Assembly (NCBI RefSeq): GCF_041890415.1
Contig: NZ_CP169056.1
Coordinates: 1,860,001 to 1,924,000, forward strand
Direction: 5' to 3'
DNA: 64,000 nt
DNA from: Pseudoxanthomonas koreensis_A
GTDB taxonomy: Bacteria; Pseudomonadota; Gammaproteobacteria; Xanthomonadales; Xanthomonadaceae
This document shows positions 17,222 through 26,626 of this stretch, piece after piece (the first letter of the stretch is position 1; every line of letters starts with the position of its first letter). The position numbers and the translations under genes are program-made. The notes below the pieces were generated by a model. It was not told where the DNA came from and did no database searches. It saw only the letters and a list, made by a program, of their open reading frames with translations.

Positions 17222-20200
17222 ACATCTCGCGCCCCTTCATCCTGCGCCCGGTGGCCACCTCGCTGCTGATGGTGGCGCTGCTGCTGTCGGGCCTGTTCGC
17301 CTATCGGCTGCTGCCGGTGTCGGCGCTGCCGCAGGTCGACTACCCGATCATCCAGGTGATGACCCTGTACCCGGGCGCCAGCCCGACGGTGACCACCAGC
17401 GCGGTCACCGCGCCGCTGGAGCGCCGGCTGGGGCAGATCCCCGGGCTCAACCAGATGTCGTCCACCAGTTCGGGCGGGGCCTCGGTGATCACCCTGCAGT
17501 TCTCGCTGGAGGTGGACCTGGGCGTGGCCGAGCAGGAAGTGCAGGCGGCCATCAACGCCGCGTCCAGCTTCCTGCCGGGCGACCTGCCGATGCCGCCGGT
17601 GTACCGCAAGGTCAACCCGGCCGACACCCCGATCCTCACCCTGGCGGTGACCTCGCCGACCATGGCCCTGCCCGATGTCTACGACCTGGTGGACACGCGC
17701 ATGGCCCAGCGCCTGTCGCAGTTGCCGGGCGTGGGCCTGGTCAGCCTGGCCGGCGGGCAGCGCCCTGCCGTGCGCATCCAGGTCAATCCGCAGGCGCTGG
17801 CCGCCACCGGCCTGGGCATGGGCGACATCCGCCGCGCGATCTCGGCGGCCAACGTCAACATGCCCAAGGGCAGCTTCGACGGCCCGACCCGGGCGATCAT
17901 GCTCGACGCCAACGACCAGATGCGTTCGGCGCAGGAATACCGCGACCTGATCCTGGCCTGGAACGAGGGCGCGCCGCTGCGCCTGGGCGACGTGGCCACG
18001 GTCGAACAGGGCCCTGAGAACAGCCACCTGGCCGCCTGGTCGGGGCCGATGCCGGCGATCCTGGTCAACATCCAGCGCCAGCCCGGCGCCAACGTGATCG
18101 AGGTGGTGGACCGGGTGCAGGCGCTGCTGCCGCAGCTGCGCGCAGCGATGCCCGCTGCGGTGCAGGTGGAAGTGCTGAGCGACCGCACCGAGTCGATCCG
18201 CGCCTCGATCAAGGGCGTGCAGCACGAACTGCTGCTGGCCATCGCCCTGGTGGTGGGCGTGACCTTCGTGTTCCTGCGCACCATCCCGGCCACGATCATT
18301 CCCTCGATCGCGGTGCCGCTGTCGCTGGTGGCCACCTTCGGGGTGATGCTGCTGGCCGGGTTCTCGCTCAACAACCTCACCCTGATGGCGCTGACCATCG
18401 CCACCGGCTTCGTGGTCGACGACGCCATCGTGATGCTGGAGAACATCGCCCGGCGCATGGAGGGCGGCGAAGGCGCGATGGAGGCCGCGCTCAAGGGCGC
18501 GCGCCAGATCGGCTTCACCCTGGTGTCGCTGACCGTGTCGCTGATCGCGGTGCTGATCCCGCTGCTGTTCATGGGCGACGTTGTGGGCAAGCTGTTCCAC
18601 GAGTTCGCCATCACCCTGGCGGTGGCCATCGCGATCTCGCTGGTGGTGTCGCTGACGCTCACGCCGATGCTTTGTGCGCGCTTCCTCAAGGCCGGCCACG
18701 GCGGTGGTGACCACGAGCAGGAATCCGGCGCGCAGGGCGACATGTTCGACCGGGTGATCGCCGCCTACGACCGCGGCCTGCACTGGGTGCTGGAACGCCA
18801 GCCGCTGATGCTGGGCGCGACCGTGGCCACCCTGGCACTCACCGCTGTGCTGTACCTGCTCACGCCCAAGGGCTTCTTCCCGGTGCAGGACGCCGGCCTG
18901 GTGCAGGGCATCAGCGAGGCGCCGCAGTCGATCTCGTTCGATGCCATGGCCCGGCGCCAGCAGGCGCTGGCCAACGCGATCCTGGAAGACCCGGACGTGG
19001 CCTCGCTGTCCTCGTTCATCGGCGTGGACGGCAACAACGCCACCCTCAACAGCGGCCGCCTGCTGATCGAACTCAAGCCGCACGGCGAGCGCGACAGCGG
19101 TGCGCTGGGCGTGATCGAGCGGCTCAAGCAGCGCGCCGCCCAGGTGCCCGGCATCGACCTGTACCTGCAGCCCGTGCAGGAGTTGAGCATCGAGGACCGG
19201 GTCAGCCGCACCCAGTACCAGTTCGCATTGACCACGCCCGATGCGGCCACGCTGTCGCTGTGGACCGGGCGCCTGCTGGAGGCGCTGCGCGACGAGCCGG
19301 CGCTGGCCGATGTGGCCAGCGACCTGGCCGACCAGGGCCTGCAGGCCTGGGTGGACATCGACCGCGACGCGGCCGCGCGCCTGGGCATCCCGGTGTCGGC
19401 GGTGGCCGATGCGCTGTACGACGCCTTCGGCCAGCGCCAGGTTTCGACCATCTTCACCCATGCCAACCAGTACCGGGTGGTGCTGGAGGCCGACCCGCGC
19501 TTCCAGCTGGGTCCGGAGGCGATCGGCCGCATCCACGTGAGCACCGCCGACGGCCGGCAGACGCCGCTGTCGGGCATCGCCAGCATCCAGACCCGGCCGG
19601 CCGCGCTGCAGGTCAGCCACCTGGGCCAGTTCCCGGCGGCCACGGTGTCGTTCAACCTCGCCCCGGGCGCGTCGCTGGGCGAAGCCGTCTCGGCCATCGA
19701 GCGCGTGCGCGCCGACCTCGCCATGCCGGCCAGCGTGGAGTTGCGCCTGCAGGGCGCGGCCCAGGCGTTCCGCGCCTCGCTGTCCAGCACCCTGTGGCTG
19801 ATCCTTGCCGCCGTGCTGGTGATGTACATCGTGCTGGGCGTGCTCTACGAGAGCTTCATCCACCCCATCACCATCCTGTCCACCCTGCCCTCGGCCACGG
19901 TCGGCGCGCTGGCCGCACTGCTGCTGACCGGACGCAGCCTGGACCTGATCGCGGTGATCGGCATCATCCTGCTGATCGGCCTGGTGAAGAAGAACGCGAT
20001 CATGATGATCGACTTCGCGCTGGAGGCCGAGCGCGAACAAGGCATGGCCCCGCGCGAGGCGATCCACCGCGCAGCGCTGCTGCGCTTCCGCCCGATCCTG
20101 ATGACCACGCTTGCAGCGCTGTTCGCGGCGATCCCGATGATGTTCGCCAGCGGTTCGGGTGCCGAACTGCGCCAGCCGCTGGGCCTGGTGATGGTCGGCG

Positions 20201-20322
20201 GGCTGCTGGTGAGCCAGGTGCTGACCCTGTTCACCACGCCGGTGATCTACCTGTTCTTCGACCGCTTCGTGCGCCACGCACCGGCCGCGACAGCGGACGA
20301 TGGCGGCGCCGCAACGGCCTGA
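17218..20322 (+). CDS. mdtB: Multidrug RND transporter permease subunit MdtB
   Basis: A 1034-residue HAE1/AcrB-family RND pump subunit with 12 transmembrane helices and two large periplasmic loops. The N-terminus (PFILRPVATSLLMVALLLSG and ALPQVDYPIIQVMTLYPGASP) and the run PLERRLGQIPGLNQMSS follow E. coli MdtB closely. The proton-relay Asp pair is in TGFVVDDAIVMLENI (TM4). It probably forms a 2:1 heterotrimer with MdtC and exports amphiphilic compounds such as bile salts or novobiocin. Start and stop overlap the neighbouring genes tightly, so the three are one transcript. Confidence 0.94.
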   Translation: MNISRPFILRPVATSLLMVALLLSGLFAYRLLPVSALPQVDYPIIQVMTLYPGASPTVTTSAVTAPLERRLGQIPGLNQMSSTSSGGASVITLQFSLEVDLGVAEQEVQAAINAASSFLPGDLPMPPVYRKVNPADTPILTLAVTSPTMALPDVYDLVDTRMAQRLSQLPGVGLVSLAGGQRPAVRIQVNPQALAATGLGMGDIRRAISAANVNMPKGSFDGPTRAIMLDANDQMRSAQEYRDLILAWNEGAPLRLGDVATVEQGPENSHLAAWSGPMPAILVNIQRQPGANVIEVVDRVQALLPQLRAAMPAAVQVEVLSDRTESIRASIKGVQHELLLAIALVVGVTFVFLRTIPATIIPSIAVPLSLVATFGVMLLAGFSLNNLTLMALTIATGFVVDDAIVMLENIARRMEGGEGAMEAALKGARQIGFTLVSLTVSLIAVLIPLLFMGDVVGKLFHEFAITLAVAIAISLVVSLTLTPMLCARFLKAGHGGGDHEQESGAQGDMFDRVIAAYDRGLHWVLERQPLMLGATVATLALTAVLYLLTPKGFFPVQDAGLVQGISEAPQSISFDAMARRQQALANAILEDPDVASLSSFIGVDGNNATLNSGRLLIELKPHGERDSGALGVIERLKQRAAQVPGIDLYLQPVQELSIEDRVSRTQYQFALTTPDAATLSLWTGRLLEALRDEPALADVASDLADQGLQAWVDIDRDAAARLGIPVSAVADALYDAFGQRQVSTIFTHANQYRVVLEADPRFQLGPEAIGRIHVSTADGRQTPLSGIASIQTRPAALQVSHLGQFPAATVSFNLAPGASLGEAVSAIERVRADLAMPASVELRLQGAAQAFRASLSSTLWLILAAVLVMYIVLGVLYESFIHPITILSTLPSATVGALAALLLTGRSLDLIAVIGIILLIGLVKKNAIMMIDFALEAEREQGMAPREAIHRAALLRFRPILMTTLAALFAAIPMMFASGSGAELRQPLGLVMVGGLLVSQVLTLFTTPVIYLFFDRFVRHAPAATADDGGAATA

Positions 20323-20324
20323 CA

Positions 20325-23300
20325 ATGCAGCCCGAGCGCTTCAACCTGTCCGAGGTCTTCATCCGGCGCCCGGTGGCCACCGTGCTGCTTGCCGCCGCGG
20401 TGGTCCTGTGCGGGTTGCTGGCCGTTGTGCGCCTGCCGGTGGCGCCGCTGCCGCAGGTGGATTACCCGGCCATCCAGGTCAGTGCCTACCTGCCCGGTGC
20501 CAGCCCCGAGTCGATGGCCGCCACGGTGGCCACGCCGCTGGAACGCGCGCTGGGCAGCATCCCCGGCATCACCCGGCTGACCTCGAACAGCAGCCAGGGC
20601 AGCAGCCGCATCGACCTGCGCTTCTCGCTGGACCGCAACGTGGACGACGCCGCGCGCGAGGTGCAGGCGGCGATCAACACCGCCCGTGCGCAGTTGCCGT
20701 CGGGCATGCCCGGCATGCCGCAGTTGCGCAAGATCAACCCCTCGCAGGCGCCGATCATGACCCTGGCGCTGAGCTCGGCCACGCTCTCGCCCAGCCAGGT
20801 GTACGACGTGGCCTCCACCGTGATCGCGCAGAAGATCGCGCAGATCCCGGGCGTGGGCCAGGTCGAGGCCAGCGGCAGCTCGCTGCCGGCGGTGCGCGTC
20901 TCGCTCAACCCGGGTGCACTGAACCAGTACGGGATCGCCCTGGACGAGGTGGCCGGCGCGATCCGCAACGCCAACGCGCTGCGCCCGCTGGGGCACGTGG
21001 CGCAGGACGACCGCCAGTGGCAGCTGGAGGCAAGCCTGCAGCTGCGCACCGCGGCCGAGTACCAGAACCTGATCGTGGCCTGGCGCGATGGCCGCCCGGT
21101 GCACCTGCGCGACGTGGCCCAGGTTGCCGAAGGCACCGAGAACCGCTACGCCTCCGGCTTCCACAACGAGCGCGCGGCGGTGCTGCTGGTGGTCAGCCGG
21201 CAACCCGGGGCGAACATCATCCGCACCGTGGATGCGATCCACGCGCAGATGGACACCCTGCAGGCGCTGCTGCCGGCGTCAATCGACATGAAGGTGGTGA
21301 TGGACCGCTCGCCGGTGATCCGCGCCACCCTGCACGAGGCGCAGGCCACCCTGGTGCTAGCGGTGATGCTGGTGGTGCTGGTGGTACTGGTGTTCCTGGG
21401 CAGCTGGCGCGCGGCGCTGGTGCCGTCGCTGGCGATCCCGGTGTCGCTGTTCGGCGCGCTGGCGATCATCTGGCTGGCCGGGTTCTCGCTCAACACCCTG
21501 TCGCTGATGGCGCTGATCGTGGCCGCGGTGCTGGTGGTGGACGACGCCATCGTGGTGCTGGAGAACATCGCCCGCCACATCGGCGCCGGCCTGTCACCGC
21601 TGCAGGCGGCGCTGCGCGGCGCCGGCGAAGTCGGGGCGACCCTGCTGTCGATGAACATCGCCCTGGCGGTGGTGTTCGTCTCGATCCTGTTCCTGGACGA
21701 TTTCGTCGAAAAACTCTTCCGCGAGTTTTCGCTGACCCTGGTGGCGGCGATGGCGGTGTCGCTGCTGGTATCGCTGAGCCTGACCCCGGCCCTGTGCGCG
21801 CGCCTGCTGCGCCCGCACGACCCCACCGCGGTGGTGCGGCCCTGGGCGCGCCTGGGCGGGATGCTGTTCGAAGGCCTGCGCAGTGTGTACCTGCGCAGCC
21901 TGCGCACCACCCTGCGCCACGTGCCGCTGGCGCTGGCGGTGCTGGTGGCCACGGTGGCGCTCAATGCCTGGCTGTTCACCCAGGTACCCAAGGGCACCGT
22001 GCCCGAGCAGGACACCGGCCAGCTGCGCGGCTTCGCCCGCGGCGACGACGGCCTGTCCTTCCAGGTGATGCAGCCCAAGATCCAGGCCTACCGCGAACTG
22101 CTGCTGGCCGACCCGGCGATCGAGGACATCGTCGGCTACATCGGCGGCGGCACCGGCGTGAACAACGCCTACATCATGATCCAGATGAAGCCGCTGTCCG
22201 AGCGCCGCGCCTCAAGCCGCGAGGTCATCGACCGCCTGCGCGAGCAGATGCCCAAGGTACCCGGCGGGGTGATGTGGCTGTGGGTGGACCAGGACATCCG
22301 CATCGGTGGCGGCAACGACGACGGCAACTATGACTTCCAGCTGCTGTCTGGCGACATCGAACCGCTGCGCGAGTGGACGCCGAAGGTGCGCGAGGCGATG
22401 GCCGCGCTGCCCGAACTGGTGGACGTGGATTCCAGCGGCGACGAGGGCATGCGCCAGGTGCGCCTGGAAGTGGACCGCGATGCGGCCGCGCGCCTGGGCG
22501 TGGACATGCGCACGGTGGCCACCGTACTCAACAACTCCTTCAGCCAGCGCCAGGTCGCGACCCTGTACGACAGTCTCAACCAGTACCGGGTGGTGATGGA
22601 GCTGGACCCGCGCTACACCCAGACCCCGGACACCCTGGACCAGGTGCACACCATCGCCGGCGACGGCCGGCGCGTGCCGCTGTCGGCATTCGCGCACTGG
22701 GGCTACGGCATGGCCCAGGACCGCATCCAGCACCGCGAGCAGTTCGTCGCCACCCGGATCAGTTTTGCGCTGGCCCCCGAGGTGAGCCTGGACGAGGCCA
22801 CCGCGGCGATCGAAGCGGCGGTGGGCCGGTTGATGCTGCCCACCAGCGTGCAGGGCAAGCTGGGCGATGCCGCCGGCAGCCTGCAGCAGCTGCGCGACCG
22901 CCAGCTGTGGATGATCCTGGGCGCGGTGCTGGCCGTGTACCTGGTGCTGGGCGTGCTGTACGAAAGCCTGGTCCAGCCGCTGGCGATCCTGTCGATCCTG
23001 CCCTCGGCCGGCATCGGCGCGCTGCTGGCGCTGCTTGCGTTCGACAGCGAACTGAACCTGATCTCGCTGCTGGGGCTGTTCCTGCTGGTGGGCGTGGTGA
23101 TGAAGAACACCATCCTGCTGGTGGACTTCGCCCTGGCCGCGCAGCGCGAGCGCGGCCTTGCCGCCGAGGAGGCGATCGTGGACGCCGCGCGCCTGCGCTT
23201 CCGCCCGATCCTGATGACCAGCGTGGCCGCACTGATGGGCACCCTGCCACTGATGCTGGCCACCGGCGAGGGCTGGGAGATGCGCCGGCCGCTGGGCATC

Positions 23301-23471
23301 GCCATCGTCGGCGGCCTGCTGGTCAGCCAGTGGCTGACCCTGTACACGACCCCGGCGGTGTTCCTGGCCCTGGACCGGGTGCGTGCGCGGGTACGGGCAG
23401 CGACGGCGCGACGCGCGCAGCGGCGCGCGCCTGGTTCGACCCGTGCCGATGGTGGTCGCGCGGACGGTTGA
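20325..23471 (+). CDS. mdtC: Multidrug RND transporter permease subunit MdtC
   Basis: A 1048-residue RND pump subunit that starts 2 nt after the mdtB stop. It opens with FNLSEVFIRRPVATVLLAAA and VAPLPQVDYPAIQVSAYLPG, as in MdtC. The TM4 acidic pair is in VAAVLVVDDAIVVLENIARH. The C-terminal half contains VLGVLYESLVQPLAILSILP and RLRFRPILMTSVAALMG. The tail after residue 1010 is Arg-rich and not conserved. The frame is open well upstream inside mdtB, but RND homology begins at this ATG. No outer-membrane TolC-type gene follows, so the complex must recruit a channel encoded elsewhere. Confidence 0.94.
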   Translation: MQPERFNLSEVFIRRPVATVLLAAAVVLCGLLAVVRLPVAPLPQVDYPAIQVSAYLPGASPESMAATVATPLERALGSIPGITRLTSNSSQGSSRIDLRFSLDRNVDDAAREVQAAINTARAQLPSGMPGMPQLRKINPSQAPIMTLALSSATLSPSQVYDVASTVIAQKIAQIPGVGQVEASGSSLPAVRVSLNPGALNQYGIALDEVAGAIRNANALRPLGHVAQDDRQWQLEASLQLRTAAEYQNLIVAWRDGRPVHLRDVAQVAEGTENRYASGFHNERAAVLLVVSRQPGANIIRTVDAIHAQMDTLQALLPASIDMKVVMDRSPVIRATLHEAQATLVLAVMLVVLVVLVFLGSWRAALVPSLAIPVSLFGALAIIWLAGFSLNTLSLMALIVAAVLVVDDAIVVLENIARHIGAGLSPLQAALRGAGEVGATLLSMNIALAVVFVSILFLDDFVEKLFREFSLTLVAAMAVSLLVSLSLTPALCARLLRPHDPTAVVRPWARLGGMLFEGLRSVYLRSLRTTLRHVPLALAVLVATVALNAWLFTQVPKGTVPEQDTGQLRGFARGDDGLSFQVMQPKIQAYRELLLADPAIEDIVGYIGGGTGVNNAYIMIQMKPLSERRASSREVIDRLREQMPKVPGGVMWLWVDQDIRIGGGNDDGNYDFQLLSGDIEPLREWTPKVREAMAALPELVDVDSSGDEGMRQVRLEVDRDAAARLGVDMRTVATVLNNSFSQRQVATLYDSLNQYRVVMELDPRYTQTPDTLDQVHTIAGDGRRVPLSAFAHWGYGMAQDRIQHREQFVATRISFALAPEVSLDEATAAIEAAVGRLMLPTSVQGKLGDAAGSLQQLRDRQLWMILGAVLAVYLVLGVLYESLVQPLAILSILPSAGIGALLALLAFDSELNLISLLGLFLLVGVVMKNTILLVDFALAAQRERGLAAEEAIVDAARLRFRPILMTSVAALMGTLPLMLATGEGWEMRRPLGIAIVGGLLVSQWLTLYTTPAVFLALDRVRARVRAATARRAQRRAPGSTRADGGRADG

Positions 23472-23499
23472 GGTGGACGACTGACCTGCCGGCGCAGGC

Positions 23500-24324
23500 T
23501 CAGTCCAGCGCTTCCCACGGTGCATGCGTGCCGGCGTCTGCAAGCAGCTGCATCAGGTCCGGCGCCTGCGCATATTCCACCGCGTCGATCGCGATGATCG
23601 GCTGCACCGCATTGGCATTGCAGGCGAACGCAGCCCGGAACGCGGGCAGTTCGCCCATGTGTACCGGCCGCCTGTCCTGGGCGACGTCCTGCGCCTCCAG
23701 CCCCGCCTGCAACAGTCGCTCGGCGGTGCCGCGCAGCGCCGGCGCCTGCGGCCAAGTCACCGCCTGGCCGTCCCAGAAGCCGATGTTCCACAACGCACCT
23801 TCCGCGATGCGTGCATCCGCGCCCCGGCCATCGACGAACAGGGCATCGTCATAGCCGGCCTGCTGCGCCTGGCGACGATGGTGGAACAGCGGAAAGGTGC
23901 CCACGTGCTTGAGGTGCGGCACCGGGCGCAGGAAATCCCGCGCCAGCACGCGCAGCGCGCCGGTCCGGGGTGGCTGCGGCGCGGCAGCCACCACCAGCAC
24001 GTCCACTGCCAGCTCCTGCAACGGCCGGCGGTGGTCGAAGCCGCGCGCGAACACGGTCACCCGCATCGAGCAGTCGCCCCCGGCCTGGCGTGCGGCCTGC
24101 GCCATCCAGCCGCGCACCGCGGCCTCGTCCAGCGCGGCATCGAATAGTTCGGCCGTGCCCTGGCGCAGGCGCGCCATGTGCAGGCCCAGCCCCTGCGCCG
24201 CAACTCCGCGCACCTGCAGTGCGGTGTTGTGGCCGTAGTTGACCTGGGCCAGCGCGCGCAGGGCGCCGGGATCGGCATCGGCCGCGGCGCCGTTGAGCAG
24301 CGCGACCGTCAGGCCGTTGCCCAT
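23500..24324 (-). CDS. Aminotransferase class IV (PabC/IlvE fold)
   Basis: A 274-residue fold-type IV PLP enzyme. The pocket lysine is in HLKHVGTFPLFHHRRQAQQ, and the segment DDALFVDGRG, then IAEGALWNIGFWDG, matches the PLP-phosphate and substrate-binding glutamate loop. Homologues include aminodeoxychorismate lyase (folate synthesis), branched-chain aminotransferase and D-amino-acid aminotransferase. Length and spacing fit a PabC-like lyase best, but substrate residues cannot be assigned by eye. It sits 30 nt from ffh on the same strand and converges with mdtC. Confidence 0.82.
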   Translation of the reverse strand: MGNGLTVALLNGAAADADPGALRALAQVNYGHNTALQVRGVAAQGLGLHMARLRQGTAELFDAALDEAAVRGWMAQAARQAGGDCSMRVTVFARGFDHRRPLQELAVDVLVVAAAPQPPRTGALRVLARDFLRPVPHLKHVGTFPLFHHRRQAQQAGYDDALFVDGRGADARIAEGALWNIGFWDGQAVTWPQAPALRGTAERLLQAGLEAQDVAQDRRPVHMGELPAFRAAFACNANAVQPIIAIDAVEYAQAPDLMQLLADAGTHAPWEALD

Positions 24325-24354
24325 CGCCCGCCCCCGGCCGCGCCGATGCCGCGA

Positions 24355-25734
24355 TCAGCGGAACGGCATGCCACCGCGCCCACCCATGCCGCCCATCATG
24401 CCCTGCAGGCCGCGCATCATGCCCTTCATGCCGCCACGGCCCATCTTGGACATCATCTTTTCCATCTGCTGGTACTGCTTGAGCAGCTTGTTGACGTCGG
24501 CAGGGGTGGTACCCGAGCCGCGCGCGATGCGGGCCCGGCGCGAGCCATTGAGCAAGCCCGGGTTGCGCCGTTCCTTGAGCGTCATCGAGCCGATGATGGC
24601 CATCATCCGCGGCACTTCGCGGCCCTGCGACACCTGCTGCTTGAGGTGCTCGGGTACCTGGCCCAGGCCCGGCAGCTTGTCCATGAGCCCGGCGATGCCG
24701 CCCATGTTCTGCATCTGCTCGAGCTGGTCGCGCATGTCGTTGAGGTCGAACTTCTTGCCCTTGGCCACCTTGGCGGCGAGCTTGGCGGCCTTCTCCTGGT
24801 CGACGTTCTGCTCGACCTGCTCCACCAGCGACAGCACGTCGCCCATGTCCAGGATGCGCGCGGCCACGCGGTCGGGATGGAACACGTCCAGGCCGTCGGT
24901 CTTCTCGCCGGTGCCGACGAACTTCACCGGCTTGCCGGTGATGTAGCGCACGCTCAGCGCGGCGCCGCCGCGGGCGTCACCATCGGTCTTGGTCAGCACC
25001 ACGCCGGTCAGCGGCAGCGTCTCGGAGAAGGCCTTGGCGGTGTTGGCCGCGTCCTGGCCGGTCATCGCGTCGACCACGAACAGGGTTTCGGCCGGATTGA
25101 TCGCGGCATGCAGCGCCTTGATCTCGGCCATCATCGCCTCGTCGATGGCGAGGCGGCCGGCGGTATCGACGATCAGCACGTCGGCGAAGGACTTGCGTGC
25201 ATCGACGATGGCCGCACGCACGATGTCCTCGGGCTTCTGCCCCGCATCGGAAGGGAAGAACAGCACCCCGGTCTGCTCGGCCAGGGTCTTGAGCTGTTCG
25301 ATCGCGGCCGGACGGTACACGTCGGCGCTGACCACCATCACCTTCTTCTTGCGCTTGTCCTTCAGGTGCCGGGCCAGCTTGCCCACGGTGGTGGTCTTGC
25401 CGGCGCCCTGCAGGCCGGCCATCAGGATGATCGCCGGGGCCGGAACGTTGAGGTTGAGGTCGCTGGCGGCCGAGCCCATCACCGCGGCCAGCTCGTCGCG
25501 CACCACCTTGATCAGGGCCTGGCCCGGGGTCAGCGACTTCAGTACTTCCTGGCCTACCGCGCGCACCTTGATCCGCTGCACCAGCGCCTGCACCACCGGC
25601 AGGGCCACATCGGCCTCGAGCAGGGCGATACGCACCTCGCGCACGGCCTCGCCGATGTTGGATTCGGTCAACCGGCCACGGCCGCGCAGGCGCTCCATGG
25701 TGCCGGACAGGCGTTGGGTCAATGATTCGAACAT
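24355..25734 (-). CDS. ffh: Signal recognition particle protein Ffh
   Basis: A 459-residue SRP54 GTPase that binds signal sequences and 4.5S RNA and delivers ribosomes to FtsY. The N domain starts MFESLTQRLSGTMERLRGRG. The G domain has G1 GLQGAGKTTTVGKLA, the DVYRPAAIEQL insertion box, DTAGRL (G3) and TKTDGDARGG (G4). The methionine-rich M domain contains GSRRARIARGSGTTPADVNKLLKQ and ends in a Gly/Met tail (GMKGMMRGLQGMMGGMGG). A perfect TATAAT lies 32 to 37 nt before the start on the minus strand. Confidence 0.98.
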   Translation of the reverse strand: MFESLTQRLSGTMERLRGRGRLTESNIGEAVREVRIALLEADVALPVVQALVQRIKVRAVGQEVLKSLTPGQALIKVVRDELAAVMGSAASDLNLNVPAPAIILMAGLQGAGKTTTVGKLARHLKDKRKKKVMVVSADVYRPAAIEQLKTLAEQTGVLFFPSDAGQKPEDIVRAAIVDARKSFADVLIVDTAGRLAIDEAMMAEIKALHAAINPAETLFVVDAMTGQDAANTAKAFSETLPLTGVVLTKTDGDARGGAALSVRYITGKPVKFVGTGEKTDGLDVFHPDRVAARILDMGDVLSLVEQVEQNVDQEKAAKLAAKVAKGKKFDLNDMRDQLEQMQNMGGIAGLMDKLPGLGQVPEHLKQQVSQGREVPRMMAIIGSMTLKERRNPGLLNGSRRARIARGSGTTPADVNKLLKQYQQMEKMMSKMGRGGMKGMMRGLQGMMGGMGGRGGMPFR

Positions 25735-25765
25735 GCGTGCACGGAAGCCGGGTCAACGGCCGTCG

Positions 25766-25771
25766 ATTATA
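25766..25771 (-). promoter_or_regulatory. Candidate -10 element of ffh
   Basis: TATAAT on the minus strand, 32 nt before the ffh ATG and rare in such GC-rich DNA. No good -35 hexamer is found 16 to 18 nt upstream, so the promoter assignment is partial. Confidence 0.45.
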
Positions 25772-25822
25772 GCCGTCGGCTGTACCATTCCTCTGCATCG
25801 GACCGTGTGCGACACTCGCCGG

Positions 25823-26623
25823 ATGACAATCGTTCTCATCGCCGTCGCTGCCTACCTGGCCGCTGCACTGCTCCTGCTGGGTGCGGTGGCGCGTGCACGC
25901 CTGCCGGGCGCGCGCGGCTGGGCCGTGCCGGCGCTGCTGGGCGTGGCCCTGCACGCCAGCTACCACCTCGTGGTGGCGTGGCGCATCACCGGCGGCGCCG
26001 ACATGCACTTCTTCTCGGCGCTGTCGCTGGTCAGCCTCGGGATGGCGGCACTGACTGCCACGGTTGGCGCACGCGAACGGATGGCCGCGCTGGGCGTGTT
26101 CGCCTTTCCCCTGGCCGCGCTGCTGCTGGCGGTGTACGCCTACATGGGCCATGCGCCCTCGCCGCCGCTGGACTGGCGCCTGCAACTGCACGCATGGCTG
26201 GCGCTGCTGGCCTACGCCACCCTGGCCATCGCCGCACTGCTGGCGATGATGCTGTGGCTGCAGGAGCGCGCTTTGCGCCGGCGCGAGTTCCATGCCTGGC
26301 TACGTGCGCTGCCGCCGTTGACCGGGCTGGAAACACTGCTGTTCCGCACCATCAAGGTCGGCTTCGTGCTGCTGTCCCTCACCTTGCTGACCGGCGTGCT
26401 GTTCGTTGAGGACCTGCTGTCCCAGCACCTGGTCCACAAGACCGTGCTCAGCGTGCTGTCCTGGCTGGTGTTCGGCGGACTGCTGATGGGGCGCTGGCGC
26501 TACGGCTGGCGCGGCATCCGCGCAGTCCACTGGACCCTGACCGCGATGGCGCTGCTGCTGCTGGCCTTCTTCGGCAGCAAGTTCGTGCTGGAACTGGTAT
26601 TGCAGCGGGTGGCCACGGGCTGA
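25823..26623 (+). CDS. CcsA/YpjD-type cytochrome c assembly membrane protein
   Basis: A 266-residue integral membrane protein with about eight hydrophobic helices. It includes the family blocks LHASYHLVVAWRI, RLQLHAWLALLAYATLAIAAL and RTIKVGFVLLSLTLLTGVLF, followed by HKTVLSVLSWLVFGGLLMGRWRYGWRG. This is the CcmC/CcsA/HemX-like heme-handling fold. The YpjD branch typically sits beside ffh in gammaproteobacteria, as here (divergent, 88 nt apart). It lacks the full WWD motif of true heme-export subunits, so the role in cytochrome c maturation is inferred from the family. The start is an ATG whose frame is open far upstream. Confidence 0.86.
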   Translation: MTIVLIAVAAYLAAALLLLGAVARARLPGARGWAVPALLGVALHASYHLVVAWRITGGADMHFFSALSLVSLGMAALTATVGARERMAALGVFAFPLAALLLAVYAYMGHAPSPPLDWRLQLHAWLALLAYATLAIAALLAMMLWLQERALRRREFHAWLRALPPLTGLETLLFRTIKVGFVLLSLTLLTGVLFVEDLLSQHLVHKTVLSVLSWLVFGGLLMGRWRYGWRGIRAVHWTLTAMALLLLAFFGSKFVLELVLQRVATG

Positions 26624-26626
26624 GCC

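Noticed and set aside
16987..20325. An open frame of over 1100 codons on the minus strand opposite mdtB
   Set aside because: Composition-driven shadow of mdtB, with low-complexity HRGQ-rich translation and no ribosome binding site or domain.
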